Part shown: positions 1 to 6,414 of the stretch, one piece after another
Layout of the letters: each line of letters begins with the position of its first letter
How positions within the stretch are numbered: position 1 is the first letter of the stretch
NCBI GenBank assembly: GCA_903889815.1
Contig: CAISYX010000365.1
Span: 1 to 18,225, forward strand
Reading direction: 5' to 3'
Length of the DNA stretch: 18,225 nucleotides
Source: an uncultured Gammaproteobacteria bacterium
GTDB lineage: Bacteria > Pseudomonadota > Gammaproteobacteria > Pseudomonadales > Pseudohongiellaceae
Notes under the pieces: model-generated
What the model was told of the DNA's origin: nothing
Seen by the model: only the letters and a program-made list of their open reading frames with translations
Database searches by the model: none
Position numbers and translations under genes: made by a program

Positions 1-1
1 C

Positions 2-721
2 CTTGACGACGATGAGTTTCTCACGCGTTTGCTTGTTTCGCAGCTGGAGCGCCGCCGTTACCGTTGTCTACCGTTTCTGAAGACCGAGGACTTTCTGACC
101 TACCTGAACAGCGAGGACAAGGCTGATATGTATATCGTCGACTTCTTCCTCGACAGCAAGAAGAGCTCAGGCCTTGATGTATGCCGAAAGATCAAGAGTC
201 GCCACCGAGCCCCGGTGATCATGTTGACCTGCAACAAAGGCACAGACACGATTGTTTCCTGTCTCAATGCCGGGGCTGATCAGTATATCGTGAAGCCCTG
301 CCACTCCGATGAACTGGTGGCCCGCATGGTGGCGACGATGCGTCTGTATGTCGCCGAGCCAGAAAGTTCCATGTCCGCGCCTTCTCTGGCAGACCGTTAC
401 CGGAAGCATTTCAGTGTCAACTGGCTCCTTCGCACTTTGACGGTGCGCAACGGCAAAATCTTGCGCCTCACAGAGAAGGAGCTGGCGTTGTTCGAGCTCT
501 TTGTGGTTGCCGCCGACAGCACGCTGAACCGACAACTGGCGTATGGTTCCATCTATGGCATCGAGATGGACCCTCTGAATCGAGCCATCGACATTCTAGC
601 GAGCCGGCTGCGCAGAAAATTGCAGGAGCTGCAGGCCGGGATCGACATTGTGACGATCCGCGGTGGTGGCTACACGCTGGTCCTTCCGCAAAGCGAGGCG
701 TCTGCATATGAGCTTTCATGA
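2..721 (+). CDS. OmpR-family response regulator (5' end outside window)
   Basis: This is a receiver plus winged-helix DNA-binding regulator, a cytoplasmic transcription factor activated by phosphorylation. The frame is open from position 2, where it already reads LDDDEF, the acidic pocket after beta-1. Only a few N-terminal residues should therefore be missing, and the TTG at 29 is not the true start. The likely phospho-acceptor is the Asp encoded at 140-142 (YIVDFF). The conserved switch Thr (IMLTC) and Lys (YIVKPC) are present. The C-terminal half has the OmpR pattern: LTEKELALFELF, then RAIDILASRLRRKL as recognition helix, then IRGGGYTLVL as the wing. The loop after the phospho-Asp (DFFLDSKKSSGLDV) is longer than the usual D-x-x-L-P-x-x-D-G form and lacks the Pro. 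The stop overlaps the next gene, an HPt, by 14 nt. The adjacent relay genes suggest that this regulator receives phosphate through an HPt; that is inference. Confidence 0.9.
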   Translation, partial: LDDDEFLTRLLVSQLERRRYRCLPFLKTEDFLTYLNSEDKADMYIVDFFLDSKKSSGLDVCRKIKSRHRAPVIMLTCNKGTDTIVSCLNAGADQYIVKPCHSDELVARMVATMRLYVAEPESSMSAPSLADRYRKHFSVNWLLRTLTVRNGKILRLTEKELALFELFVVAADSTLNRQLAYGSIYGIEMDPLNRAIDILASRLRRKLQELQAGIDIVTIRGGGYTLVLPQSEASAYELS

Positions 722-1073
722 AGCGCTGATCTTCGACTCAGAGCAGCTACCCTTGGCGCTCGAGACTCGCGAAGAGGATGTGCTGCAAGATTTCTACGCC
801 TTGTTCCAGCAGCAGCTTGACGAGTTGCAGGCGGGGCTGGCGTCTGCCACGGCGCTGTGTGACAGAGCGAATGTCCGCCAGCTGGCACACAAGCTCAAAT
901 CATCTTCACAGGCCGTGGGTGCTATCAGACTCGGCGAGGCACTTGCCGCACTTGAAGAGAGTTGTCTGTCTTGGACTGACGCTGACATTGACGTGTTGAT
1001 CGCCGACGTCATCGAGACATCTTCACTCACCGCTGCTGCAGTGCGCGTCAGGTTGCAAACAACGGCTCCTTGA
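708..1073 (+). CDS. Stand-alone HPt phosphotransfer protein
   Basis: This is a 121-residue single-domain histidine phosphotransfer protein, which shuttles phosphate between receiver domains in a multistep relay. The HPt signature LAHKLKSSSQAVGA is visible, with the phospho-accepting His at residue 61, set in an all-helical protein with FYALFQQQLDELQ before it and LGEALAALEESC after it. The ATG at 708 is chosen because GAGG lies at 695-698, 9 nt upstream. The frame extends further upstream to a GTG at 663, but that would be a deep overlap with the regulator gene. The gene overlaps the end of the OmpR-type regulator by 14 nt, so the two are co-translated. Its motif is nearly identical to that of the second HPt at 3587-3991, so the two are probably paralogues. 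The partner is expected to be the receiver of the hybrid kinase next door; that is inferred from context. Confidence 0.88.
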   Translation: MSFHEALIFDSEQLPLALETREEDVLQDFYALFQQQLDELQAGLASATALCDRANVRQLAHKLKSSSQAVGAIRLGEALAALEESCLSWTDADIDVLIADVIETSSLTAAAVRVRLQTTAP

Positions 1074-1163
1074 TACAAATCTACACACCTTAAAATTCTT
1101 CAAGAATGCAAAGATAAGAACCTTGAATGCTTCTTTAGACTTGAAAAAAAATCAGAGCGCGCA
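1074..1163 (+). promoter_or_regulatory. AT-rich gap with CTTGAA repeats before the hybrid kinase
   Basis: This 90-nt gap is clearly richer in A+T than the flanking genes. It holds a perfect dyad ATTCTT-C-AAGAAT at 1095-1107. It also holds three copies of one hexamer: TTCAAG (1099-1104, inverted), CTTGAA (1122-1127) and CTTGAA (1140-1145). GAATGC is repeated at 1104-1109 and 1125-1130, 21 nt apart. The arrangement resembles a regulator binding region, for instance for one of the flanking OmpR-type proteins, which bind direct repeats. No clear sigma-70 -35/-10 pair was found, so a promoter is only inferred. Confidence 0.35.
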
Positions 1164-3590
1164 ATGCTGGTCAGTGAAGCCCTCCTGCTTGAACTATCCT
1201 TAGCCCTCGATCCCTCTCTGGAGCTGTCCGCTCTGTCTGATGCATTCATCGCCTCTCTGACAAAAGCCGTACCCACTGCGCGTTTTTCGATTGTCCCGCT
1301 GGCAGGACAGAATACTGCTGACCGCTGCTTCTTCCCGGTTCCTGGCCATGGCTTCCTGCAGTATGTCGGTCCGGAGCCGCAATGGTTGCCAGGAACGCAA
1401 GCTGGTTTCGGGCGCGTGCTGCTAATGCTGGGGCGCATGGCTGAGCAGGCTCAGCAGCGGCAGCGAATGCAATGGTTGCACCGGCGCAGCGCTCTGGTAG
1501 CGAAGTCGGCCGGCATCGGCAGCTGGGAGATGAATCAGGACAGTTTGTTGGTGTCCTGGGACAGCGGGCTTTGCGAGATACTTGAACAGCCCGAAGGCGA
1601 CGCCGAACAGAACCTCGAAGAGTTCTATGCACGAGTGGATCCAGCCGATCGAGAAGAGCTCATGCGGCAGATCGAAAATTTTCTCAGCACGACCGAAACC
1701 GAGTCTGGAGAATTGAGCTTTCGGATTTTGCTTTCCGGCGGTCGCAGCAGGCGGCTGTTCGGAAAGTTGTCGTGGCTATGGAACGAAAAGTGCAAAACAC
1801 TTGTGGCGGCACTTCATGATGTGACCGAGCTGGAGCTGGCCCGCACTGAGTCCTTGTATCGCTCTGAGCTGGAAAGCCTGCTAACGACTCTCTCCATGAA
1901 GCTGATCAGCGCTCCTGCCGCGGAATTCGATCAGATTACCCAGCAGGCTCTCGCTGAGGTAGGTGATTATGTTGGCGCAGATCGCGCGTACATCTTCCTC
2001 TATGACTTTTCCGCCGGCACTGCCAGCAACACCCATGAATGGTGCGCAGACGGCATAGCCTCGGAGATCGACAATCTTCAAAACACGCCCATAGACGCCA
2101 TCGACTACTGGGTGAGCGCGCACAAGAAGGGTTTGCCGTTGCACCTGCGACGCATCACCGATCTGCCAGAAAATCATGGCTTGCGGGCCATTCTTGAGCC
2201 CCAGGGGATACAATCCCTCATTGCCTTGCCGTTGATGGACGAAAGCGAGTGTATGGGTTTCATCGGTTTTGATGCGGTCAGGACTGAGCGACACTGGTCT
2301 GACATCGACATGTCGCTGCTGAAGCTGCTGGCCCAGTTGCTGGTCAATGCCGAGCGTCGTTTCGAAAATGAACGGACAATCCAGAAAGCCAGCAGCAAGC
2401 TCGAAATTGCGCGGCGCAATGCCGAAGAGCTGGCTCGCCAGGCAGGCGCTGCGAGTGACGCCAAGTCGCGATTTGTAGCGACGATCAGTCATGAAATCCG
2501 AACACCCCTGCACGCCATTCTTGGCTTTACAGACATGCTGCTCGATGACCAGGACCAGGAACACTTTCTGGATCATGTCAGCGGCATCAAGGAATCAGGA
2601 GAGTCGCTACTGGCACTGATCAATGATGTGCTGGACTTTTCACGCATCGAAGCTGCCAATGTGCCACTGCAGCTAGCCGATGTCAGCCTGGGCAGAATCT
2701 TGGACGGCACTTCTCGCATGTTTGCGGCGTTGGCAAAGCAGAAGGACATCTCCTTGAGCTTTGTCATCGCACCCGGTTGCCCGTCCTTCATTCGCGTAGA
2801 CGAGCTGCGTCTGCGCCAGTTGCTGAACAATATTGTCGGCAATGCCGTGAAATTCACCCATCGCGGAGGGGTTAGCGTGCATGTGGCTTGCATTGATTGT
2901 GCAAGTGCTGCTCCTGAACTGAAGATCACCATCAGTGACACGGGAATCGGCATTGCGCCGCAACACATTCCCCATTTGTTTGACTCATTCTTTCAGGTCG
3001 ATAGTGGCAATGACCGATTGTATCCGGGCACCGGCCTGGGGCTGGCGATCGCCCGCATGCTCGCCCAGCTTATGGGCGGACACATCGCTGTCACCAGCGA
3101 GCCGGGACGCGGTACCACGTTCACGCTGCATCTGCCACTGGAAGCCTGTCAGACCCCACTGGAGGCCGCTGCCTTCGCGCCTGATGGAAGTCCTGCCGAA
3201 AAGGGGCTTCGTATCCTTTTCGTCGAAGACAACAGTGTCAACCGGCAACTGGCGCTTATCCATCTCAAGGATCTCGAATGCAGGATCGTCTTGGCAGAAA
3301 ACGGCCAGAAAGGCCTCGAGAGCTTCATCGCAGAGGCGTTTGACCTTGTGCTTATGGACTGTCAGATGCCTGTCATGGATGGGTACATGGCCACGAAAAC
3401 CATTCGTGCCTACGAGGCACCGCGCGGCAGATATACCCCGATTGTTGCAGTGACAGCCAGTGCCATTCAGGGCGAGAAAGAGTTGTGCCTCGCTGCCGGC
3501 ATGGATGATGTCCTGACCAAACCCTATAGTCGCAGCGAATTTCTTGCCATGATTGCGCGGTGGACTCAGAGCAGGAGTCGCATGACGTGA
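1164..3590 (+). CDS. Hybrid sensor histidine kinase (PAS-GAF-HisKA-HATPase-REC)
   Basis: This 808-residue hybrid kinase has no evident membrane segment and is probably cytoplasmic. Residues 1-100 are weakly GAF-like and not confidently assigned. Residues about 115-222 look like a PAS_3 fold (AGIGSWEMN to LHDVTELELA). Residues about 230-395 form a GAF domain (VGADRAYIFLYD, SLIALPL). A helical linker leads to HisKA with the phospho-His at residue 443 (ISHEIRTPL). The ATPase domain has the N box (LLNNIVGNAVKF), the G1 motif DTGIGIAP at Asp592 and GTGLGLAIA. The C-terminal receiver, about 682-805, has acidic E688/D689, phospho-Asp732 (LMDCQMP), Thr in VAVTAS and Lys in LTKPYS. The ATG at 1164 has only a weak ribosome site (AGAG). 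The last 4 nt overlap the downstream HPt gene (GTGA). It carries no HPt of its own, so the two adjacent HPt proteins are the likely next step. Confidence 0.93.
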   Translation: MLVSEALLLELSLALDPSLELSALSDAFIASLTKAVPTARFSIVPLAGQNTADRCFFPVPGHGFLQYVGPEPQWLPGTQAGFGRVLLMLGRMAEQAQQRQRMQWLHRRSALVAKSAGIGSWEMNQDSLLVSWDSGLCEILEQPEGDAEQNLEEFYARVDPADREELMRQIENFLSTTETESGELSFRILLSGGRSRRLFGKLSWLWNEKCKTLVAALHDVTELELARTESLYRSELESLLTTLSMKLISAPAAEFDQITQQALAEVGDYVGADRAYIFLYDFSAGTASNTHEWCADGIASEIDNLQNTPIDAIDYWVSAHKKGLPLHLRRITDLPENHGLRAILEPQGIQSLIALPLMDESECMGFIGFDAVRTERHWSDIDMSLLKLLAQLLVNAERRFENERTIQKASSKLEIARRNAEELARQAGAASDAKSRFVATISHEIRTPLHAILGFTDMLLDDQDQEHFLDHVSGIKESGESLLALINDVLDFSRIEAANVPLQLADVSLGRILDGTSRMFAALAKQKDISLSFVIAPGCPSFIRVDELRLRQLLNNIVGNAVKFTHRGGVSVHVACIDCASAAPELKITISDTGIGIAPQHIPHLFDSFFQVDSGNDRLYPGTGLGLAIARMLAQLMGGHIAVTSEPGRGTTFTLHLPLEACQTPLEAAAFAPDGSPAEKGLRILFVEDNSVNRQLALIHLKDLECRIVLAENGQKGLESFIAEAFDLVLMDCQMPVMDGYMATKTIRAYEAPRGRYTPIVAVTASAIQGEKELCLAAGMDDVLTKPYSRSEFLAMIARWTQSRSRMT

Positions 3591-3991
3591 AAGAGGAGTT
3601 GCAGAGAGAAACACTGCTGTTCGACAAGACAGCCCTGGCCCTGACTCTCGGCGTGGCAGATGTGTCGACCTTGGCTTCGCTGTATGAAATTTACCTGCAG
3701 CAGGCACGGCCCTTGCTGGAAGTATTGCAGCCCGGCGCAGGGCTGCAGGGGGATCGGACACTTGAGAAACTGGCTCACAAACTGAAATCTTCGTCTTTCG
3801 CGGTCGGCGCTCAGCCATTGAGTGAGTTGCTGGGACGACTCGAGGAGCTTTGCCGTATAGACGATCAAGACGCCTTGGCAGAGCAACTTCCGAGCGCACA
3901 CGCGCTGGCGGCAGAAACGCTTGCCGCCGTTGAAACTTTCCAGATCAGCCTGGCAGCGGGCGCAGAGAAGCTGCAGCTCAAGCCAGATTGA
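3587..3991 (+). CDS. Second stand-alone HPt phosphotransfer protein
   Basis: This is a 134-residue HPt protein with the signature LAHKLKSSSFAVGA and the phospho-His at residue 64. The GTG start at 3587 is chosen because it forms a 4-nt GTGA overlap with the kinase stop and has GGAG about 9 nt upstream. An earlier GTG at 3560 and a TTG at 3599 are possible but less well placed. Translational coupling to the hybrid kinase points to the kinase's receiver (Asp732) as phosphate donor. Compared with the first HPt (708-1073), the His segment differs at one position over fourteen residues, while the rest diverges, which fits an old duplication with different output partners. The 3' end overlaps the end of the convergent regulator gene by 14 nt. 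The family assignment is firm. The donor and acceptor are inferred from gene order. Confidence 0.88.
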   Translation: MKEELQRETLLFDKTALALTLGVADVSTLASLYEIYLQQARPLLEVLQPGAGLQGDRTLEKLAHKLKSSSFAVGAQPLSELLGRLEELCRIDDQDALAEQLPSAHALAAETLAAVETFQISLAAGAEKLQLKPD

Positions 3992-4679
3992 CTCGAAATC
4001 CTACTTTGGAAAGCGTGACAATGACGGCGGTGCCACATTTGCCCTGCAGTTTGCGCCGCAGACGGTAGATCAATGTGGAAAGCGTCTCGAAGTTGGTTAC
4101 GCCGACTTCCCTGGAGAGGGTGTCAAACAGGTCCTGGCGACTTACTATGGCTCCCCGGGCATATGCCAGTCGTCGCAGCAGGACGAACTCGGCCTGCGTC
4201 AGGGGCTGACTGTTGCCCGAATCGTCGAGCAGGAGTTGGCGGTGAATGTCCAGCTGCCAGCCGTTGGAAAAAATGGCTGTAGCAGGTGGCAGCAGCGGCT
4301 GTCTCACCAATTGTTGCTGTCTGGCCAGCAGATTGCGCGCACGCAGTTCCAGTTCCCTCGCGCTGACCGGCTTGGTGAGGAAGTCGTCCGCCCCGAATGT
4401 GAGTGCAAGTATGCGGTCGCGTTCCTCTTGACTCCCAGATACAACCATCAGCAGAACCTGGCTGCTCTGACGCAAGTCCTTGAGCAGCTCAATGCCATCT
4501 GCATCAGGTAGATTGAGATCAAGCAATATCAATGAAATCCTGTGCTCACGCAGCGCTGCCTTGAATGCCGCGCCCGTGGTTGCGGTAAGCACTTTGTAGC
4601 CAGACATGATGAAACAGTCTGCGTTGACAGCCGCAAGCAGCTTATCGTCTTCGACTATCAGAATCGTGTGTTGTGCCAT
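3978..4679 (-). CDS. OmpR-family response regulator
   Basis: This 233-residue receiver plus winged-helix regulator reads towards the phosphorelay genes. The receiver shows acidic E10/D11/D12, phospho-Asp54 (LLDLNLPDADG), Ser81 in VVSGS at the switch position and Lys103 in LTKPV. The output domain reads LTQAEFVLLRRLA, a recognition helix around TLIYRLRRKLQGK and a C-terminal wing (LSKVGFRV). The ATG is preceded by AAGGAG with a 6-nt spacer (complement of 4686-4691), a strong ribosome site. The 3' end overlaps the convergent second HPt gene by 14 nt, so there is no room for a terminator between them. It is a plausible terminal target of the HPt relay, or it could serve the split MASE1-CHASE kinase that diverges from it; the sequence does not decide between these. 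Confidence 0.92.
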   Translation of the reverse strand: MAQHTILIVEDDKLLAAVNADCFIMSGYKVLTATTGAAFKAALREHRISLILLDLNLPDADGIELLKDLRQSSQVLLMVVSGSQEERDRILALTFGADDFLTKPVSARELELRARNLLARQQQLVRQPLLPPATAIFSNGWQLDIHRQLLLDDSGNSQPLTQAEFVLLRRLAYARGAIVSRQDLFDTLSREVGVTNFETLSTLIYRLRRKLQGKCGTAVIVTLSKVGFRVNLA

Positions 4680-4833
4680 GGGGCGCTCCTTAACTTCACC
4701 CCGTAATTCTAGGGGACATTCGTGTCGTGCGGGGTAAAAAATTGTATCAACAGAATTTGAACAGACAAGTAACGGCGCGACTTTCGGAAAGAGGCTATCG
4801 TATCATCCCTCTGAGTTACTCAGGAATGTCGCG
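4680..4833. promoter_or_regulatory. Divergent promoter region between regulator and MASE1-CHASE kinase
   Basis: This 154-nt gap separates two outward-facing genes, so it should carry both promoters. Rightward, TATCAT at 4801-4806 is a candidate -10 about 28 nt before the ATG, and AGGA at 4822-4825 is the ribosome site. Leftward, TAGAAT (complement of 4706-4711) is a candidate -10. Neither has a convincing -35, so activator dependence is possible. An inverted repeat ACCCCG (4698-4703) / CGGGGT (4730-4735) brackets the leftward -10 candidate and could be an operator, possibly for autoregulation. All of this is motif reading without support from homologues. Confidence 0.4.
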
Positions 4834-6378
4834 ATGACTGCCTACAGTAAGCACTTGTTGGAAAATTTGGCGGTTTCGCTGCTGTATTTTGCATTTGCCA
4901 AGATCGCGTTTCTCTTCGCCATTCCGGGTTCCAACATCACACTTCTCTGGTTGCCTTCCGGACTCGCCATGGCAGGCCTGGTTCTGCTGGGGAACCACGT
5001 GGCTGTGGGAATCTTTGCCGGCGCTTTCCTCGCGAATTATATCTCTCTCAGCAGTGGTTCTGGTGACACGCCAGCACAGGTAGCTCTTGCGGTGGCCGCC
5101 GGCAATGCTGTCGGAAGTATGCTGACTGCCGCCTTGTTTTCGCGTTACATCACGCTCAATGTCCTGCGTCTCGATGCAAGTCAGATTTTGCTTTTTTTGC
5201 TCATCGCAATGCTTGGCACGCTGCCATCGGCAATCTGGAGCGCCTTGCAGCTGACTCACGGAGTCGTCGCGCCGCAGGACTTGGGGAGGGCAACTCTGAT
5301 TTGGTGGGCAGGAGACACGCTGGGCGTCATCATAGGATTTCCGCTGCTTTACTATCTGTACTCGAAATACTTTCAGGGCAATGTTCCTGCGACTTTCGTG
5401 CAGCAGATGGGTGTGCTCAGCATTGGCGTTCTGCTTTCGGCCATTTTGTATTTCTACACGATGAACCTGCAGCGCGAGAGCCTCCAATTGCGCTTTCGCT
5501 ACGTCGCAGAGGTGGCCTTTCTGAGCATTGGTTCCGCGTTAGAACAAATATTCCAGCATCAGGCACAGCTGGTCGAAGTGATGGCAAGCAACCTTACGCC
5601 CTCCCGGGAATTCTTCAGCCAGCAGGTCGAGAGCGTTCTCTATGGGCCCTATCGGACGCGCGGCGTGTTTGCGCTGTCCTGGAACCCGGTTGTTCTGGAT
5701 GAAGGGAGAGAGACGCTGGAGAGTGCGGCGCGCGCGCAGGGGTATCCGAACTTCGCCATCCGTGAGCGCGATGCCCAGGGCGTGTTGCAGGTGTCTACCC
5801 GCAAGGACCGCTATGTGGTTGTCGCAAATATCGAACCTCTGGCATCCAACATGGAAGCCCTGGGCTATGACATCTATTCGGATCCGTCGCGTCGCGCAAC
5901 AATAGACCTGGCCCTGCAACTTGACGAGCCGGTGCTGACTCCGCCTGTTGCGCTCGTGCAGAGCCAGGAACAGCAGGCATCGCCAGGGGCGTTGCTGCTG
6001 TGGCCGGTACGCAGCGTCGAACTTGCGCCGGGTGCGCCACATTCAGGTTTCGTTGTAGCAGTCATTCGCTATGACGACATGCTCAATCAGACCAGTGCCT
6101 CGCTGATCAGCGATATGGTAGTGAGCATTTTTGATGTGACAGATCCGCAGGCGACCCAGGTAGTGTACTCCAATGATCCGACTGCCATGCTCTCGCGACC
6201 GGCAAGTCTTTCCAGCGCCACGCCTTTTCTGGTGAGTGAAGTGGTAGATGTCGGTCGACGGCAATTGCAGATATTCGCCGAGCCACGCCCGGAATTTCTG
6301 GCGCAGAATCAGAGCTTCACACCACTGATCGTCCTGCTGGTGTCGCTGCTCTTGAGTGTGCTGGCGACACTTGTGTAA
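4834..6378 (+). CDS. MASE1-CHASE membrane sensor, N-terminal half of an interrupted hybrid kinase
   Basis: This 514-residue part starts at an ATG with AGGA 8 nt upstream. Residues about 10-215 form a MASE1 membrane sensor with several hydrophobic spans and its hallmark WLPSGLAMAGLVLLG and GIFAGAFLANY. Residues about 265-430 match a periplasmic CHASE ligand-binding domain (VFALSWNPVV, GYPNFAI, YVVVANIEP, ALGYDIYSDPSRRA, PVLTPPVALVQ). A final span (about 495-514) ends at the TAA at 6376-6378. The same frame stays open beyond that stop and encodes PAS-HisKA-HATPase-REC to 7908, so the ancestral protein was surely one hybrid kinase of about 1024 residues. The single stop lies right after the last membrane segment. 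As it stands this half can sense but has no kinase module. It may be a nonsense mutant, a sequencing error or a true gene split. The ligand is unknown; CHASE domains typically bind small extracellular molecules. Confidence 0.85.
   Translation: MTAYSKHLLENLAVSLLYFAFAKIAFLFAIPGSNITLLWLPSGLAMAGLVLLGNHVAVGIFAGAFLANYISLSSGSGDTPAQVALAVAAGNAVGSMLTAALFSRYITLNVLRLDASQILLFLLIAMLGTLPSAIWSALQLTHGVVAPQDLGRATLIWWAGDTLGVIIGFPLLYYLYSKYFQGNVPATFVQQMGVLSIGVLLSAILYFYTMNLQRESLQLRFRYVAEVAFLSIGSALEQIFQHQAQLVEVMASNLTPSREFFSQQVESVLYGPYRTRGVFALSWNPVVLDEGRETLESAARAQGYPNFAIRERDAQGVLQVSTRKDRYVVVANIEPLASNMEALGYDIYSDPSRRATIDLALQLDEPVLTPPVALVQSQEQQASPGALLLWPVRSVELAPGAPHSGFVVAVIRYDDMLNQTSASLISDMVVSIFDVTDPQATQVVYSNDPTAMLSRPASLSSATPFLVSEVVDVGRRQLQIFAEPRPEFLAQNQSFTPLIVLLVSLLLSVLATLV
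6376..6378 (+). other. In-frame TAA interrupting the kinase frame
   Basis: Reading from 4834, the codons here are ctg gcg aca ctt gtg TAA ttc cag cgc acg, and the frame then continues without another stop to 7908. A single base change would restore an open frame (CAA, GAA, AAA, TAT, TAC, TTA or TCA at this codon). The following base is T, a context usually associated with efficient termination, so frequent readthrough is unlikely. Confidence 0.9.
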
Positions 6379-6398
6379 TTCCAGCGCACGCGGATTGC

Positions 6399-6403
6399 GG
6401 AGG
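6399..6403 (+). promoter_or_regulatory. Possible ribosome site for restart downstream of the TAA
   Basis: GGAGG at 6399-6403 lies 11 nt before the in-frame ATG at 6415, and another GGAG (6411-6414) abuts that ATG. With the stop only 36 nt upstream of the ATG, ribosomes finishing the sensor half could reinitiate here and make the kinase half as a separate protein. The GGAGG may be accidental, since it falls in coding sequence of the ancestral linker. Confidence 0.35.
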
Positions 6404-6414
6404 CGCGTGCGGAG

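Noticed and set aside
2..28. Treating the first regulator as a pseudogene or starting it at TTG 29
   Set aside because: The frame is open to the window edge and includes the acidic receiver residues before position 29, so it is merely cut by the window.
2985..3899. Minus-strand open frame (304 codons) opposite the hybrid kinase and second HPt
   Set aside because: It overlaps intact receiver and HPt coding sequence and has no recognisable domain.
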